Part shown: in pieces, positions 1 to 6,762 of the stretch
Layout: each line of letters starts with the position of its first letter
Numbering within the stretch: position 1 is the stretch's first letter
Assembly: GCA_023228385.1 (NCBI GenBank)
Contig: JALOBF010000052.1
Span: 1-9,379 of the forward strand
Length of the DNA: 9,379 bases
Source: Bacilli bacterium
GTDB lineage: Bacteria > Bacillota_I > Bacilli_A > ML615J-28 > CAG-698
Direction: 5' to 3'
Notes under the pieces: generated by a model
The model's database searches: none
Seen by the model: the letters and a program-made list of their open reading frames with translations, nothing else
What the model was told of the DNA's origin: nothing
Made by a program: the position numbers and the translations under genes

Positions 1-2
1 GC

Positions 3-170
3 ATCTTAGGTTTTACTAATAAAAACAGTTTTGTATTTAGGTATGATAGAGAGAAAAATATTTTTGCTAAAGCTAAGCCCAATGGGGCTATTGAAACTTT
101 TTATAAACCTAAAGATGGACTTTTATATTGGGAGGAGCAGATGGATATACATGGAGAACCAAAGAATTAA
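3..170 (+). CDS. 3' end of a probable polymorphic-toxin gene (partial)
   Basis: An open frame runs in from the left edge and stops at TAA 168-170, leaving 55 codons of C-terminus. The tail reads F-x-Y-D (residues 12-15), then N-x-F, P-N-G-A-I-E-T (26-32), Y-K-P (34-36), G (39) and Y-W-E-E-Q (42-46). From memory, this spacing of aromatic residues, a P-x-G-x-I-x-T turn, F/Y-K-P and a final YW..Q is typical of the C-terminal ends of RHS/CdiA-type polymorphic toxins and related secreted proteins. The catalytic part and any secretion domain would lie upstream, outside the window, so toxin activity is inferred. The next gene overlaps it by about 20 nt or follows after 7 nt, as toxin-immunity pairs often do. 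The same stretch read in the +1 frame has a long TTG-start reading that I reject. Alternative: the end of an unrelated secreted protein. Confidence 0.6.
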   Translation: MLGFTNKNSFVFRYDREKNIFAKAKPNGAIETFYKPKDGLLYWEEQMDIHGEPKN

Positions 171-363
171 AGACGGCATGAAAGAATGTATGGTGTGCCA
201 TAATTTTACCTTAGATGAGGACTGTTTATTTGATATTTGTGAAGTATGCAATTGGGAGAATGATGAGGTTCAACATAAACATCCAAATTGGGGCGGTGGC
301 GCAAACAAGATGAGCCTGAACGAAGCGCGGAAAGCGTGGAAGGAAGGCAGAGAAGTACTGTAA
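151..363 (+). CDS. Small CPCC-family cysteine-rich protein, candidate immunity protein
   Basis: A 70-residue soluble protein with five cysteines: C13-x-x-C16, C25, and C30-x-x-C33 in the context DICEVCNWEND. It ends with GGGAN (48-52) and SLNEAR (55-60). The second CxxC followed by WE-D, then GGAN and SL-EAR, is the signature of the cysteine-rich CPCC family (Pfam PF14206 by memory). The paired CxxC motifs suggest a zinc-binding knuckle. No signal peptide or membrane segment is visible, so it is probably cytoplasmic. I chose ATG 151, which overlaps the upstream gene by 20 nt. The only nearby purine-rich site, GGAGGAG at 131-137, is rather far away and also codes the conserved E-E of the upstream protein. 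ATG 178, which starts 7 nt after the upstream stop and gives 61 aa, is an equally reasonable start. The TTG at 31 is rejected. Its place directly behind a toxin-like tail suggests an immunity or accessory role; this is inference, because the family's function is not established to my knowledge. Confidence 0.75.
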   Translation: MENQRIKDGMKECMVCHNFTLDEDCLFDICEVCNWENDEVQHKHPNWGGGANKMSLNEARKAWKEGREVL

Positions 364-446
364 AATCCGCCTTATATTGGCTTTATATTATCCCCGCGAC
401 CGATTTTATGGGGGTACATTATTCTTTAATATAAACAATTTTTCGC

Positions 447-474
447 GACTGGTAAATACCGGTCTTTTATTTTT
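447..474 (+). terminator. Rho-independent terminator after the CPCC gene
   Basis: The stem GACTGGT (447-453) pairs with ACCGGTC (458-464) through seven base pairs, one of them G-T, around a four-base loop AAAT. A T-rich tail TTTTATTTTT (465-474) follows directly. It lies 84 nt past the CPCC stop and insulates the left-edge genes from the mur operon. Confidence 0.8.
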
Positions 475-487
475 GAACTTTGAGACT

Positions 488-516
488 AGGAGATAACTAT
501 TGAGGAGGATAACTAT
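488..516 (+). repeat. Tandem near-repeat with SD-like cores upstream of murE
   Basis: AGGAGATAACTAT (488-500) and AGGAGGATAACTAT (503-516) are near-identical direct copies separated by two bases. Each contains a Shine-Dalgarno-like AGGAG(G), but neither has an ATG, GTG or TTG of a longer frame at a normal distance. The copies could be a regulator half-site pair, a duplication, or ribosome-binding sites of a leader peptide; the sequence does not decide. Confidence 0.5.
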
Positions 517-568
517 CTAGACTTAACCTTTTTTTACGGTTTTAAGCATTAGCTTGTATTATCGGGAA

Positions 569-574
569 TATAAT
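569..574 (+). promoter_or_regulatory. Candidate -10 element of the mur operon
   Basis: A perfect TATAAT sits 18 nt before ATG 593. Transcription would begin near 581, just ahead of the GGGAG at 583-587, giving a very short leader. No good -35 hexamer is found 16-18 nt upstream, nor an extended TG motif, so this is weaker than the two promoters further right. If correct, it also rules out the TTG at 554 as the murE start. Confidence 0.35.
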
Positions 575-592
575 GAACTGACGGGAGCGGAT

Positions 593-2020
593 ATGAGAGT
601 ATCGAAAATATTTAAAAAGAAATTAAAAAATAATCATCATGTTAATGATTTAAAAATTGATTCCCGAGAGATTTATGATAACGATGTTTTTTTTGCGATT
701 AGCGGTGAAAGGTTTGACGGTAACGATTTTATTGTTTCCGCTATTGCAAAAGGAGCTAAAACGATTGTCAGTGAAAAAGCGTGGGATAAAAGCGATTTGT
801 TTTCCGACATTAATTTTTTAGTGGTTGAGGATGTCGCAAAGAGTTTGGCGGAAGCTGCCAAAATATTTTATCAAAACCTTTCTTCCCAGTTTACATTAAT
901 CGGTATAACCGGAACTAACGGTAAAACGACGGTTACGACTTTAATTTATAAATATTTTCAATATCTAAATAAAAAGGCCACGCTTATCGGGACCAACGGT
1001 ATATATATTATGAATAATTTTTATTCCTCTGATAATACAACACCCCATATTTTAGAAATCTATCGGGTTTTACGGGAAAGTAAAAAAAACGGGGTATATA
1101 CGGTAATTATGGAAGTAAGTTCACATGCCATTAAGTTGATGCGGGTTTATGGACTGGAATTTAAAATTGTTTTGATAACCAATCTTACCCGTGAACATTT
1201 GGATTTTCATATTACCATGGATGATTATAAATATACAAAGGCATTGTTTTTAGGTTCGACCGATGAGAAAAGCATTGTTATTATTAATCGAGATATTATC
1301 GAATTTAAACTCTTTTATCGGTTGGCCCGAGGACGGGTTGTAACCTACGGCCAAAGCGCTGCCGATTATATTTTTGATAATCCCAATTATTCAATTGCCG
1401 GTACCGAGTTCGATTTGATTTGTCCGAACGGTAAATATCTTGTTAAAACCGGTTTGCTCGGCCGTTTTAATATTTATAATATTCTTGCATTTTTTAGCGT
1501 AGTTGATGCCCTTAATCTATTGACATTTAAAACATTGGAATTTTTGCATGCGAATATCAATATTTTAGGTCGAATGGAAGTATTGAAAATTAATGATAAA
1601 TATTTTGTGATTGATTTTGCTCATACCCCCGACGGTGTCGTTAATGTTTTAGAGTTCTTAAATCGAGTCAAGGAAAATAAACTTTATGTAGTGGTCGGTT
1701 GCGGCGGCTGCCGCGATCGGGGAAAAAGAAAAGTAATCGGCAGCATTACTTCTACAGTTGCTGATCTTGTGATTTACACCAACGATAATCCGCGGGAAGA
1801 AGCACCCGAGCAAATTATCACCGATATATTAGATGGCGTGAAAAGCAATAATTATTTGGTAATTCTCGATCGGAAAACGGCGATAGAAGAAGCAAACCGT
1901 CGGGCCTTAAAAACTGATATTATTGCCATACTGGGAAAGGGCAATGAACAATATCAAATTATTAATCGGGAGAAAATTCCGTATAACGATAAAAAAACAG
2001 TTTTAGGATTGAAATTATGA
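593..2020 (+). CDS. murE: UDP-MurNAc-tripeptide synthetase (MurE), probably meso-DAP specific
   Basis: A cytoplasmic ATP-dependent ligase that adds the third amino acid to UDP-MurNAc-L-Ala-D-Glu. Counting from ATG 593 (475 aa, normal family length), it shows DSR at 23-25 and the N-terminal ISGERFDG, the P-loop GTNGKTT at 107-113, EVSSH at 174-178, NLTREHLDFH near 197-206, the lysine expected to be carbamylated at about 216 (TKALF), GRME near 326, DFAHTPDG near 341, GCGG-RDRGKR near 370, DNPR at 398-401 and GKGNE at 448-452. In the family, DNPR contacts meso-diaminopimelate, whereas lysine-adding enzymes lack its arginine, so DAP specificity is a fair inference. The usual GKGHE has Asn instead of His; the Glu is kept. 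I prefer ATG 593 because GGGAG (583-587) precedes it by 5 nt and the protein then begins MRVSKIF, like other MurE N-termini. A TTG at 554 would add 13 unlikely residues with no ribosome site. Its TGA overlaps the mraY ATG. Confidence 0.95.
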   Translation: MRVSKIFKKKLKNNHHVNDLKIDSREIYDNDVFFAISGERFDGNDFIVSAIAKGAKTIVSEKAWDKSDLFSDINFLVVEDVAKSLAEAAKIFYQNLSSQFTLIGITGTNGKTTVTTLIYKYFQYLNKKATLIGTNGIYIMNNFYSSDNTTPHILEIYRVLRESKKNGVYTVIMEVSSHAIKLMRVYGLEFKIVLITNLTREHLDFHITMDDYKYTKALFLGSTDEKSIVIINRDIIEFKLFYRLARGRVVTYGQSAADYIFDNPNYSIAGTEFDLICPNGKYLVKTGLLGRFNIYNILAFFSVVDALNLLTFKTLEFLHANINILGRMEVLKINDKYFVIDFAHTPDGVVNVLEFLNRVKENKLYVVVGCGGCRDRGKRKVIGSITSTVADLVIYTNDNPREEAPEQIITDILDGVKSNNYLVILDRKTAIEEANRRALKTDIIAILGKGNEQYQIINREKIPYNDKKTVLGLKL

Positions 2021-2991
2021 ATATTTATGTGAAAAGTTTTTTAATTGCGTTTGTTGTGGCGATATTTATGTATGTGTTTTTAATTCCGCTATTAAGAAGA
2101 ATTAAAATCGGGCAAAGCATTAGGAGAGAAGGTCCGAAAAAACATTACGGGAAGGCTGGAACCCCGACGATGGGCGGACTTATTATTTTGATTGCAACGA
2201 TTGTAACCGTCTTTTATCTGAAATTGACCGGAACCTTATTTTCTAAATATGATTTGTTGCTTCTTTTTATGCCGCTCCTTCTTTACGGTACTTTGGGTTT
2301 TATCGATGATTATTTAATCGTTATTAAAAAAAGCAATAAAGGTTTAAATTCGGGTTTTAAACTTTTTATTCAAATTGTCTGGGCCGGAATGTATTTTTAT
2401 TTGTTCTTGGATCAGGGACTTTCATCGGTAATCGATTTTTTTGGTTGGAAAGTTGATTTTAAATGGTTTTATGGGGTATTGATTTTATTAATGTTGGTTG
2501 GTTTCAGCAATGCCGTTAATTTCAGTGACGGTCTTGATGGGCTTGCCGCCGGACTGTTAATCATCGCGTTGGCGGCGGCTGCTGTTATCAGCCGCTTTAA
2601 GGGAGAAACAGAAATTACCCTTTTTTCCTTGGCCCTGTTGGGTGCGGTATTAGCTTTTTTCTGTTATAATTTCAACCCGGCAAAAATATTTATGGGTGAT
2701 GTCGGTAGTCTGGCCTTAGGCGCAACCGTGGCCAACCTTTTTATTTTATTAAAAATGGAAGTTCTTTTATTGATTGTTGGTTTTGTTTTTTTACTGGAAG
2801 GCCTTTCGGTTGTAATCCAAGTTATTTATTTCAAATTGACCGGCGGTAAAAGGATATTTTTAATGAGTCCGATTCATCACCATTTTGAGTTAAAGGGCAT
2901 GAATGAATGGGAAATTGATGTTATGTTTTGGTTAATCGCTATGGTGATGGCGGCCGGGGCGGTTATTTTGGCTTATTTATATTATTTGTAG
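2017..2991 (+). CDS. mraY: Phospho-MurNAc-pentapeptide transferase (MraY)
   Basis: An integral membrane enzyme that transfers phospho-MurNAc-pentapeptide from UDP to undecaprenyl phosphate, forming lipid I on the inner face of the membrane. At 324 aa it has family length and is almost wholly hydrophobic, consistent with the ten-helix fold. Signature residues are all present: TPTMGG at 49-54, the Mg-binding pair in FIDDYL (D97, D98) followed by KKSNKGL, NFSDGLDG at 168-174, FNPAKIFMGDVGS at 219-231 with D228, and PIHHHFELKG at 285-294. It starts at an ATG inside the ATGA overlap with murE, with AGGA at 2005-2008 spaced 8 nt, so it is translationally coupled to murE. It ends in TAG, whose AG begins the murD ribosome site. 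No missing residue was noticed. Confidence 0.97.
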   Translation: MNIYVKSFLIAFVVAIFMYVFLIPLLRRIKIGQSIRREGPKKHYGKAGTPTMGGLIILIATIVTVFYLKLTGTLFSKYDLLLLFMPLLLYGTLGFIDDYLIVIKKSNKGLNSGFKLFIQIVWAGMYFYLFLDQGLSSVIDFFGWKVDFKWFYGVLILLMLVGFSNAVNFSDGLDGLAAGLLIIALAAAAVISRFKGETEITLFSLALLGAVLAFFCYNFNPAKIFMGDVGSLALGATVANLFILLKMEVLLLIVGFVFLLEGLSVVIQVIYFKLTGGKRIFLMSPIHHHFELKGMNEWEIDVMFWLIAMVMAAGAVILAYLYYL

Positions 2992-2996
2992 GGGGT
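2990..2996 (+). promoter_or_regulatory. Ribosome-binding site that fixes the murD start
   Basis: AGGGGGT overlaps the mraY TAG stop and can pair with the 16S 3' end over seven bases, with one G-U. The six bases ATCAAT separate it from ATT at 3003. That spacing matches the other genes here, such as nadE and the two permeases, and is the main reason to place the murD start at ATT. Confidence 0.55.
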
Positions 2997-3002
2997 ATCA
3001 AT

Positions 3003-4253
3003 ATTAAAGACTCATATCTTTTACTCGGTTACGGCTGCGCCAATCGCTCATTGGCCTGTTATTTAAAAACCCTGGGCCGTCAATATCTTATTTATGACGA
3101 TAATTTAGCGGATTATCGATATGATATTGATTTTAATCGATTTACAACAGTTGTAAAAAGCGGGGGCGTGCCGGCCGATCATTGGATGGTAATGGCAAGC
3201 CGAAAGTTGGGAAAAGATATTATTTCCGATTTGGAATTGTTTTACCGTCTTTCGCCAAACAAAACCTTAATTGCCGTTACCGGCACTAACGGTAAAACCA
3301 CGACCGCCGCTCTTACGGCTCATATCTTGGGTGATATCGACTTGGGCGGCAATATCGGAACGGCGCTTTTTGATTTCATCGATTCTCCCCGTGATATTGT
3401 TATTGAAGCTTCCAGTTTTATGCTTGAAGACTGTCGTTATTTTCATCCCCAAATTGCGGTTATTCTTAACTTATCGCCCCATCATCTTTCTCGGCACGGT
3501 TGTTTCAGCAAGTATGTTCAGGCGAAAATGAAAATAATCGCCAACTGTAAAGACAGCGATATTATTATTTATAATGATGACGATCCTTTGCTCTGCGAAC
3601 TTGTTAAGAGAAAGCCGGGAATAATAATTCCCTTTTCGCTAAAGAAAAAAGTTCCCGGTTGTTATTTGGCGCGGGGAAAAATATATTTTCATGAGCGGGC
3701 TTTACTTGATATAAAAAAAATACCGCTAATCGGAGAACATAATATCGCCAATGTGATGGCAGCCCTGGCTACGGCTTTATCTTACCGTCCGGATTTAGTT
3801 GATTTTGAGCGGAAAATCGAATCATTTAGGTCTTTTGCCTACCGAATCGAATATCTCGGAAGCCGGGACGGCATTAATTATTATAATGATTCCAAAGCGA
3901 CTAATTATGCCGCTTTGGCATCGTCTTTAGCTTCTTTTCCGAAAGAAAAGATACTGTTATTATGCGGCGGAACGCAAGAAGAGGGAAACATTAATCTGAT
4001 TGCCGGGGTTTTAACTAATATTATACAAGTCATCGCCAGCGGTGATAACCGCGAAGCGATAGAACGGTTTTTTACCGAAAAGGGCATACCGGTCGTAACA
4101 TATCAAAGTTTGGCGGTCGCTCTCGATAATCTTAACCGTTATTTAGGCAATGCGACGGTTGTCCTGTTGTCACCGGGAGCCCCCAGTTATGATCAGTTTA
4201 AAGATTATAAGGAACGCGGAGATTTTTTTTCGAAATGGTTTTTAAAAAAATAA
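3003..4253 (+). CDS. murD: UDP-MurNAc-L-Ala:D-Glu ligase (MurD), divergent, probable ATT start
   Basis: A cytoplasmic ligase that adds D-glutamate to UDP-MurNAc-L-alanine, the step before MurE. Counting from ATT 3003 (416 aa; MurD proteins are usually about 440-450), it has the N-terminal YLLLGYG nucleotide-sugar loop, GTNGKTT at 94-100, GGNIGT at 115-120, the Mg-ligand Glu in IEASSF (E135), the His in SPHHLSRHG (H161), the lysine expected to be carbamylated in QAKMK (K175), GEHNIANVMAAL near 244, NDSKATN at 295-301 and LSPGAPSYDQF near 389-399. Divergent points are KSGGVP in place of the usual SPGIP, SPHHL in place of TPDHL, and GGTQEEGN (322-329), where relatives have a loop carrying Lys or Arg. 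The frame has no ATG, GTG or TTG between a TTG at 2928, deep in mraY, and the conserved N-terminus. ATT behind AGGGGGT is the best start. A terminator overlaps its stop codon. Confidence 0.9.
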   Translation: MKDSYLLLGYGCANRSLACYLKTLGRQYLIYDDNLADYRYDIDFNRFTTVVKSGGVPADHWMVMASRKLGKDIISDLELFYRLSPNKTLIAVTGTNGKTTTAALTAHILGDIDLGGNIGTALFDFIDSPRDIVIEASSFMLEDCRYFHPQIAVILNLSPHHLSRHGCFSKYVQAKMKIIANCKDSDIIIYNDDDPLLCELVKRKPGIIIPFSLKKKVPGCYLARGKIYFHERALLDIKKIPLIGEHNIANVMAALATALSYRPDLVDFERKIESFRSFAYRIEYLGSRDGINYYNDSKATNYAALASSLASFPKEKILLLCGGTQEEGNINLIAGVLTNIIQVIASGDNREAIERFFTEKGIPVVTYQSLAVALDNLNRYLGNATVVLLSPGAPSYDQFKDYKERGDFFSKWFLKK

Positions 4254-4272
4254 TGCCGAAAGGCGTTTTTTT
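4252..4272 (+). terminator. Rho-independent terminator of the mur operon
   Basis: AATGCC (4252-4257) pairs with GGCGTT (4262-4267), closing a GAAA tetraloop, with one U-G pair. A run of seven T follows at 4266-4272. The stem begins within the murD TAA stop codon, so termination is immediate and the nadD operon downstream needs its own promoter. Confidence 0.85.
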
Positions 4273-4273
4273 C

Positions 4274-4302
4274 TTAACTTTTTATTAAATGTATGGTAAA
4301 AT
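4274..4302 (+). promoter_or_regulatory. Promoter of the nadD-nadE operon
   Basis: TTAACT (4274-4279) as the -35 is separated by exactly 17 nt from TAAAAT (4297-4302) as the -10, which carries the extended TGG at 4294-4296. Transcription should start near 4309, about 17 nt before the nadD ATG. It lies directly behind the murD terminator, which supports an independent operon. Confidence 0.75.
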
Positions 4303-4325
4303 ATTGTTGAGAAAGAGTTGATTTC

Positions 4326-4886
4326 ATGGATATTGTATATGGCGGGTCGTTTAATCCGCCGACTGTTGCCCATTTTATGATTGCACAAAGGGTAATGACT
4401 TTATATTCGGATTATGATTTTTATTTTTTACCGACCGGCCATGCTTACAGTAAAACCGGTTTGGTCGATGATTATCATCGGGTGCGGATGCTTAAACTTT
4501 TATGCCGGCGGCTGGGTGAGCGGGCGCATGTAAGTATCATTGAGACTTTAGAACGAACCTTTACTGGTACTTATTATTCGCTTAAACATTTTTGTGATCC
4601 GATGTTTGTGCTCGGTGCCGACAATCTTATCGGGATAGAGAGTTGGGTCCGTTATCCCGATGTTATTATTGAAAATAAATTCATTGTAATTCCCCGCGAT
4701 GATATTAATCTTGATTGTTTATTTAAACATAATTTGCTTTTAAGCGAGTATCAAAAAAATTTTACGATTCTTGATGTCGGCAATCTGACAATATCGTCCA
4801 GTCAATTTCGAAACACCAAAGACAACAAATATTTATTGCCGGAAGTGGCACAATATATTAAAGAAAATAATTTATATAAGGAGTAA
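4326..4886 (+). CDS. nadD: Nicotinate-nucleotide adenylyltransferase (NadD)
   Basis: Transfers AMP from ATP to nicotinate mononucleotide, giving deamido-NAD, in the cytoplasm. The 186-residue protein has the nucleotidyltransferase motif GGSFNPPTVAH at 6-16, where Thr replaces the first His of the common HxGH, as the T/HxxH superfamily allows. It continues with FVLGADNLIGIESW at 94-107, which in this family recognises the nicotinate ring and the fold core, and ISSSQFR at 156-162, the C-terminal phosphate-binding ISSTxIR motif. The ATG at 4326 gives the expected N-terminus MDIVYGGSFNPP; its ribosome site, AAAGAG near 4314-4319, is weak. The gene is followed after 3 nt by nadE, which uses the deamido-NAD product, so the substrate assignment to NaMN rather than NMN is well supported by context. 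It is slightly short for the family but appears complete. Confidence 0.92.
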   Translation: MDIVYGGSFNPPTVAHFMIAQRVMTLYSDYDFYFLPTGHAYSKTGLVDDYHRVRMLKLLCRRLGERAHVSIIETLERTFTGTYYSLKHFCDPMFVLGADNLIGIESWVRYPDVIIENKFIVIPRDDINLDCLFKHNLLLSEYQKNFTILDVGNLTISSSQFRNTKDNKYLLPEVAQYIKENNLYKE

Positions 4887-4889
4887 TAT

Positions 4890-6758
4890 ATGTATGCGCA
4901 TGGATTTTTAAAGGTAGCGGCGGCTTGTCCGAACAGTCGGGCCGGTGATACGATCTATAATGTACAAGCGATGATTGAACTTTTGGCTGAAGCCCAACAT
5001 CGCCAAACAGCAATGATTTGTTTTCCGGAAATGTGTATAACCGGTTATTCCGTCGGTGATTTGATATTTCAAAAATATTTATACGACAACGCGCTTCAGG
5101 CAATCGAGTATTTATTAAACGGTAATCCCTATGACGGTGTTATTATTTTCGGTTCATATGTATTTATTAATGATACGATTTTTAATTGCAGTTTTATTGC
5201 CCAAAAAGAAAAAATATTGGGAATTGTTCCGAAAAGTTTTTTGCCGCATACCAATGAGTTTAATGAAGCCCGCTGGTTTCAAAGCGGTATCGAGTTAAGC
5301 GACAGCATTAAATCGATTCGGCTTTTTGATTATGATATTCCTTTCGGAAAACTTATATTTACCGATGACAGCGGTGAAGTAAAATTCGCGGCCGAGGTGT
5401 GCGCCGATATGTGGGCGCCGATTTCGCCCAATGAGATACTTTATGCCAACGGGGCCATGATTGTTTTTAATTCAAGTGCCTCGCCGGCTTATATCGGCAA
5501 AAGAGAACGCCGGGAAATCCTAATCCGCAGCATCAGTTTAAAATTCAACGGTGCCTATGTTTATGTTTCCAATAATGCGAGCGAATCCTCAAGTGAGGTT
5601 GTTTTCAGCAGTCATAAACTGATTGCCGAGAACGGAAAGATTGTTGAAGAAGAGGGAGAGATTTCGCTGGAGTCGAGCATTATTTACGGCGATATCGATA
5701 TATTGAAACTTCATCATTTGCGCCGTAATAACAGTTATTATAAAAACATCCAAAAATTTACCCGTGATGTAAATATTCGTAATATCCCGTTTAAACTTTA
5801 TCGTTATGCTGATTTTAATTTTGAAAAAACGATTGACCTCATGCCTTTTGTTCCGAAACGGGATTTTGATTATCAGGATATTATTAATATTCAGGCCGCC
5901 GGGGTAATTAAAAGACTTAAATATATCGGTATTGACAAATGTGTTTTCGGCATTAGCGGCGGGCTTGATTCGACCTTGGCTTTGCTTTCGCTTTGTTATG
6001 CTTTTGATAAATATAAGCTTAAGCGAGAAAATATTATTGCCGTGACGATGCCTTCGGCGGAAACCGGTGAAGAATCCTTGAATATTGCCCGCGCCTTGGC
6101 GGCGGCGCTCGGCGTTACCCTTAAAGAAATTCCGATTCAAGAAGATGTCAAACGCGGACTTGCTAATATCGGTCACTCCTTAGAAGCAAAGGATATTACC
6201 TATGAAAATATTCAGGCGCGCTATCGTACTTATACATTAATGAATATGGCTAACCTTTACGGTGCCATTGTGATTGGTACCACCGATATGAGTGAGATGG
6301 CTCTAGGGTGGTCGACTTTCGGCGGCGACCATATGGCGATGTATGGAATTAATGCCGGTATGACAAAAACGGTTGTAATCGCCACGGTAAAATATTATAA
6401 GAATGTTTTTCCCAAGGCGGCGTTACTTTTGGATCGGATTTTATCGACGCCGATTTCGCCGGAACTTACCGGCGCCGGTCAACTTACAGAAGATGTTATC
6501 GGAAAATATGAAATCAATGACTTTATTCTTTACCGGTTTTTGGTTAACGGCGACGATGATCACCGGATCGCTTATCTTTTGAGCAAGTTTTATCATTTTT
6601 CCGCCGATGAAGCCCAACAATTTGTCGAACGTTTCAACAAACGTTTTTATTCTCAGCAATATAAGCGTTTAACCGCTCCCGAGGCGGTGAAAATCCTCGA
6701 AATATCGCTTTCGGCCCGAACAGAAGTGCGACTTGGCGGCGATATTTATCGCGGCTAG
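4890..6758 (+). CDS. nadE: Glutamine-dependent NAD+ synthetase (NadE, two-domain)
   Basis: Converts deamido-NAD to NAD using ATP and ammonia drawn from glutamine. At 622 aa it is the long two-domain form, like the mycobacterial enzyme. The N-terminal nitrilase-type glutaminase domain (about 1-300) shows the catalytic triad: E47 in FPEMCITGYS, K115 in VPKSFLP, and C171 in AEVCADMW. The C-terminal PP-loop ATPase domain has SGGLDS at 356-361, MPSAETGEES near 387-396, GTTDMSEMALGW near 463-474 and the C-terminal ISLSAR. Because the glutaminase domain is intact, ammonia need not be supplied directly. AAGGAG at 4878-4883, inside the end of nadD, lies 6 nt before ATG 4890, so expression is tightly coupled with nadD. 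The N-terminus GFLKVAAACP fits the family start. A long reading frame on the opposite strand (5589-6176) is a shadow. Confidence 0.96.
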   Translation: MYAHGFLKVAAACPNSRAGDTIYNVQAMIELLAEAQHRQTAMICFPEMCITGYSVGDLIFQKYLYDNALQAIEYLLNGNPYDGVIIFGSYVFINDTIFNCSFIAQKEKILGIVPKSFLPHTNEFNEARWFQSGIELSDSIKSIRLFDYDIPFGKLIFTDDSGEVKFAAEVCADMWAPISPNEILYANGAMIVFNSSASPAYIGKRERREILIRSISLKFNGAYVYVSNNASESSSEVVFSSHKLIAENGKIVEEEGEISLESSIIYGDIDILKLHHLRRNNSYYKNIQKFTRDVNIRNIPFKLYRYADFNFEKTIDLMPFVPKRDFDYQDIINIQAAGVIKRLKYIGIDKCVFGISGGLDSTLALLSLCYAFDKYKLKRENIIAVTMPSAETGEESLNIARALAAALGVTLKEIPIQEDVKRGLANIGHSLEAKDITYENIQARYRTYTLMNMANLYGAIVIGTTDMSEMALGWSTFGGDHMAMYGINAGMTKTVVIATVKYYKNVFPKAALLLDRILSTPISPELTGAGQLTEDVIGKYEINDFILYRFLVNGDDDHRIAYLLSKFYHFSADEAQQFVERFNKRFYSQQYKRLTAPEAVKILEISLSARTEVRLGGDIYRG

Positions 6759-6762
6759 AATT

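Noticed and set aside
31..150. TTG start extending the CPCC protein by 40 residues
   Set aside because: The extension lies over the toxin-tail frame, which has the better protein-like pattern, and it has no ribosome site or family similarity.
389..416. Hairpin TATCCCC/GGGGGTA upstream of the terminator, possibly with GACCG (398-402) pairing to CGGTC (460-464) as an antiterminator
   Set aside because: The loop is long, the alternative pairing is only five bases, and no promoter or riboswitch core could be recognised upstream; not enough to claim attenuation.
554..592. TTG start for murE at 554
   Set aside because: No SD precedes it, the added residues do not resemble MurE, and the TATAAT at 569-574 would lie inside the coding region. 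ATG 593 has GGGAG at the right distance.
2928..3002. TTG start for murD inside mraY
   Set aside because: It would add 25 residues rich in Gly/Arg from the mraY frame and has no SD; the MurD family begins near 3003.
593..4253. Missing murF between murE and mraY as a sign of gene loss
   Set aside because: In Bacillus-type genomes murF lies elsewhere and murE-mraY-murD is the normal order.
5589..6176. 195-codon open frame on the minus strand within nadE
   Set aside because: Its sequence has no recognisable domain and mirrors the conserved nadE codons; it is a chance shadow of the PP-loop region.
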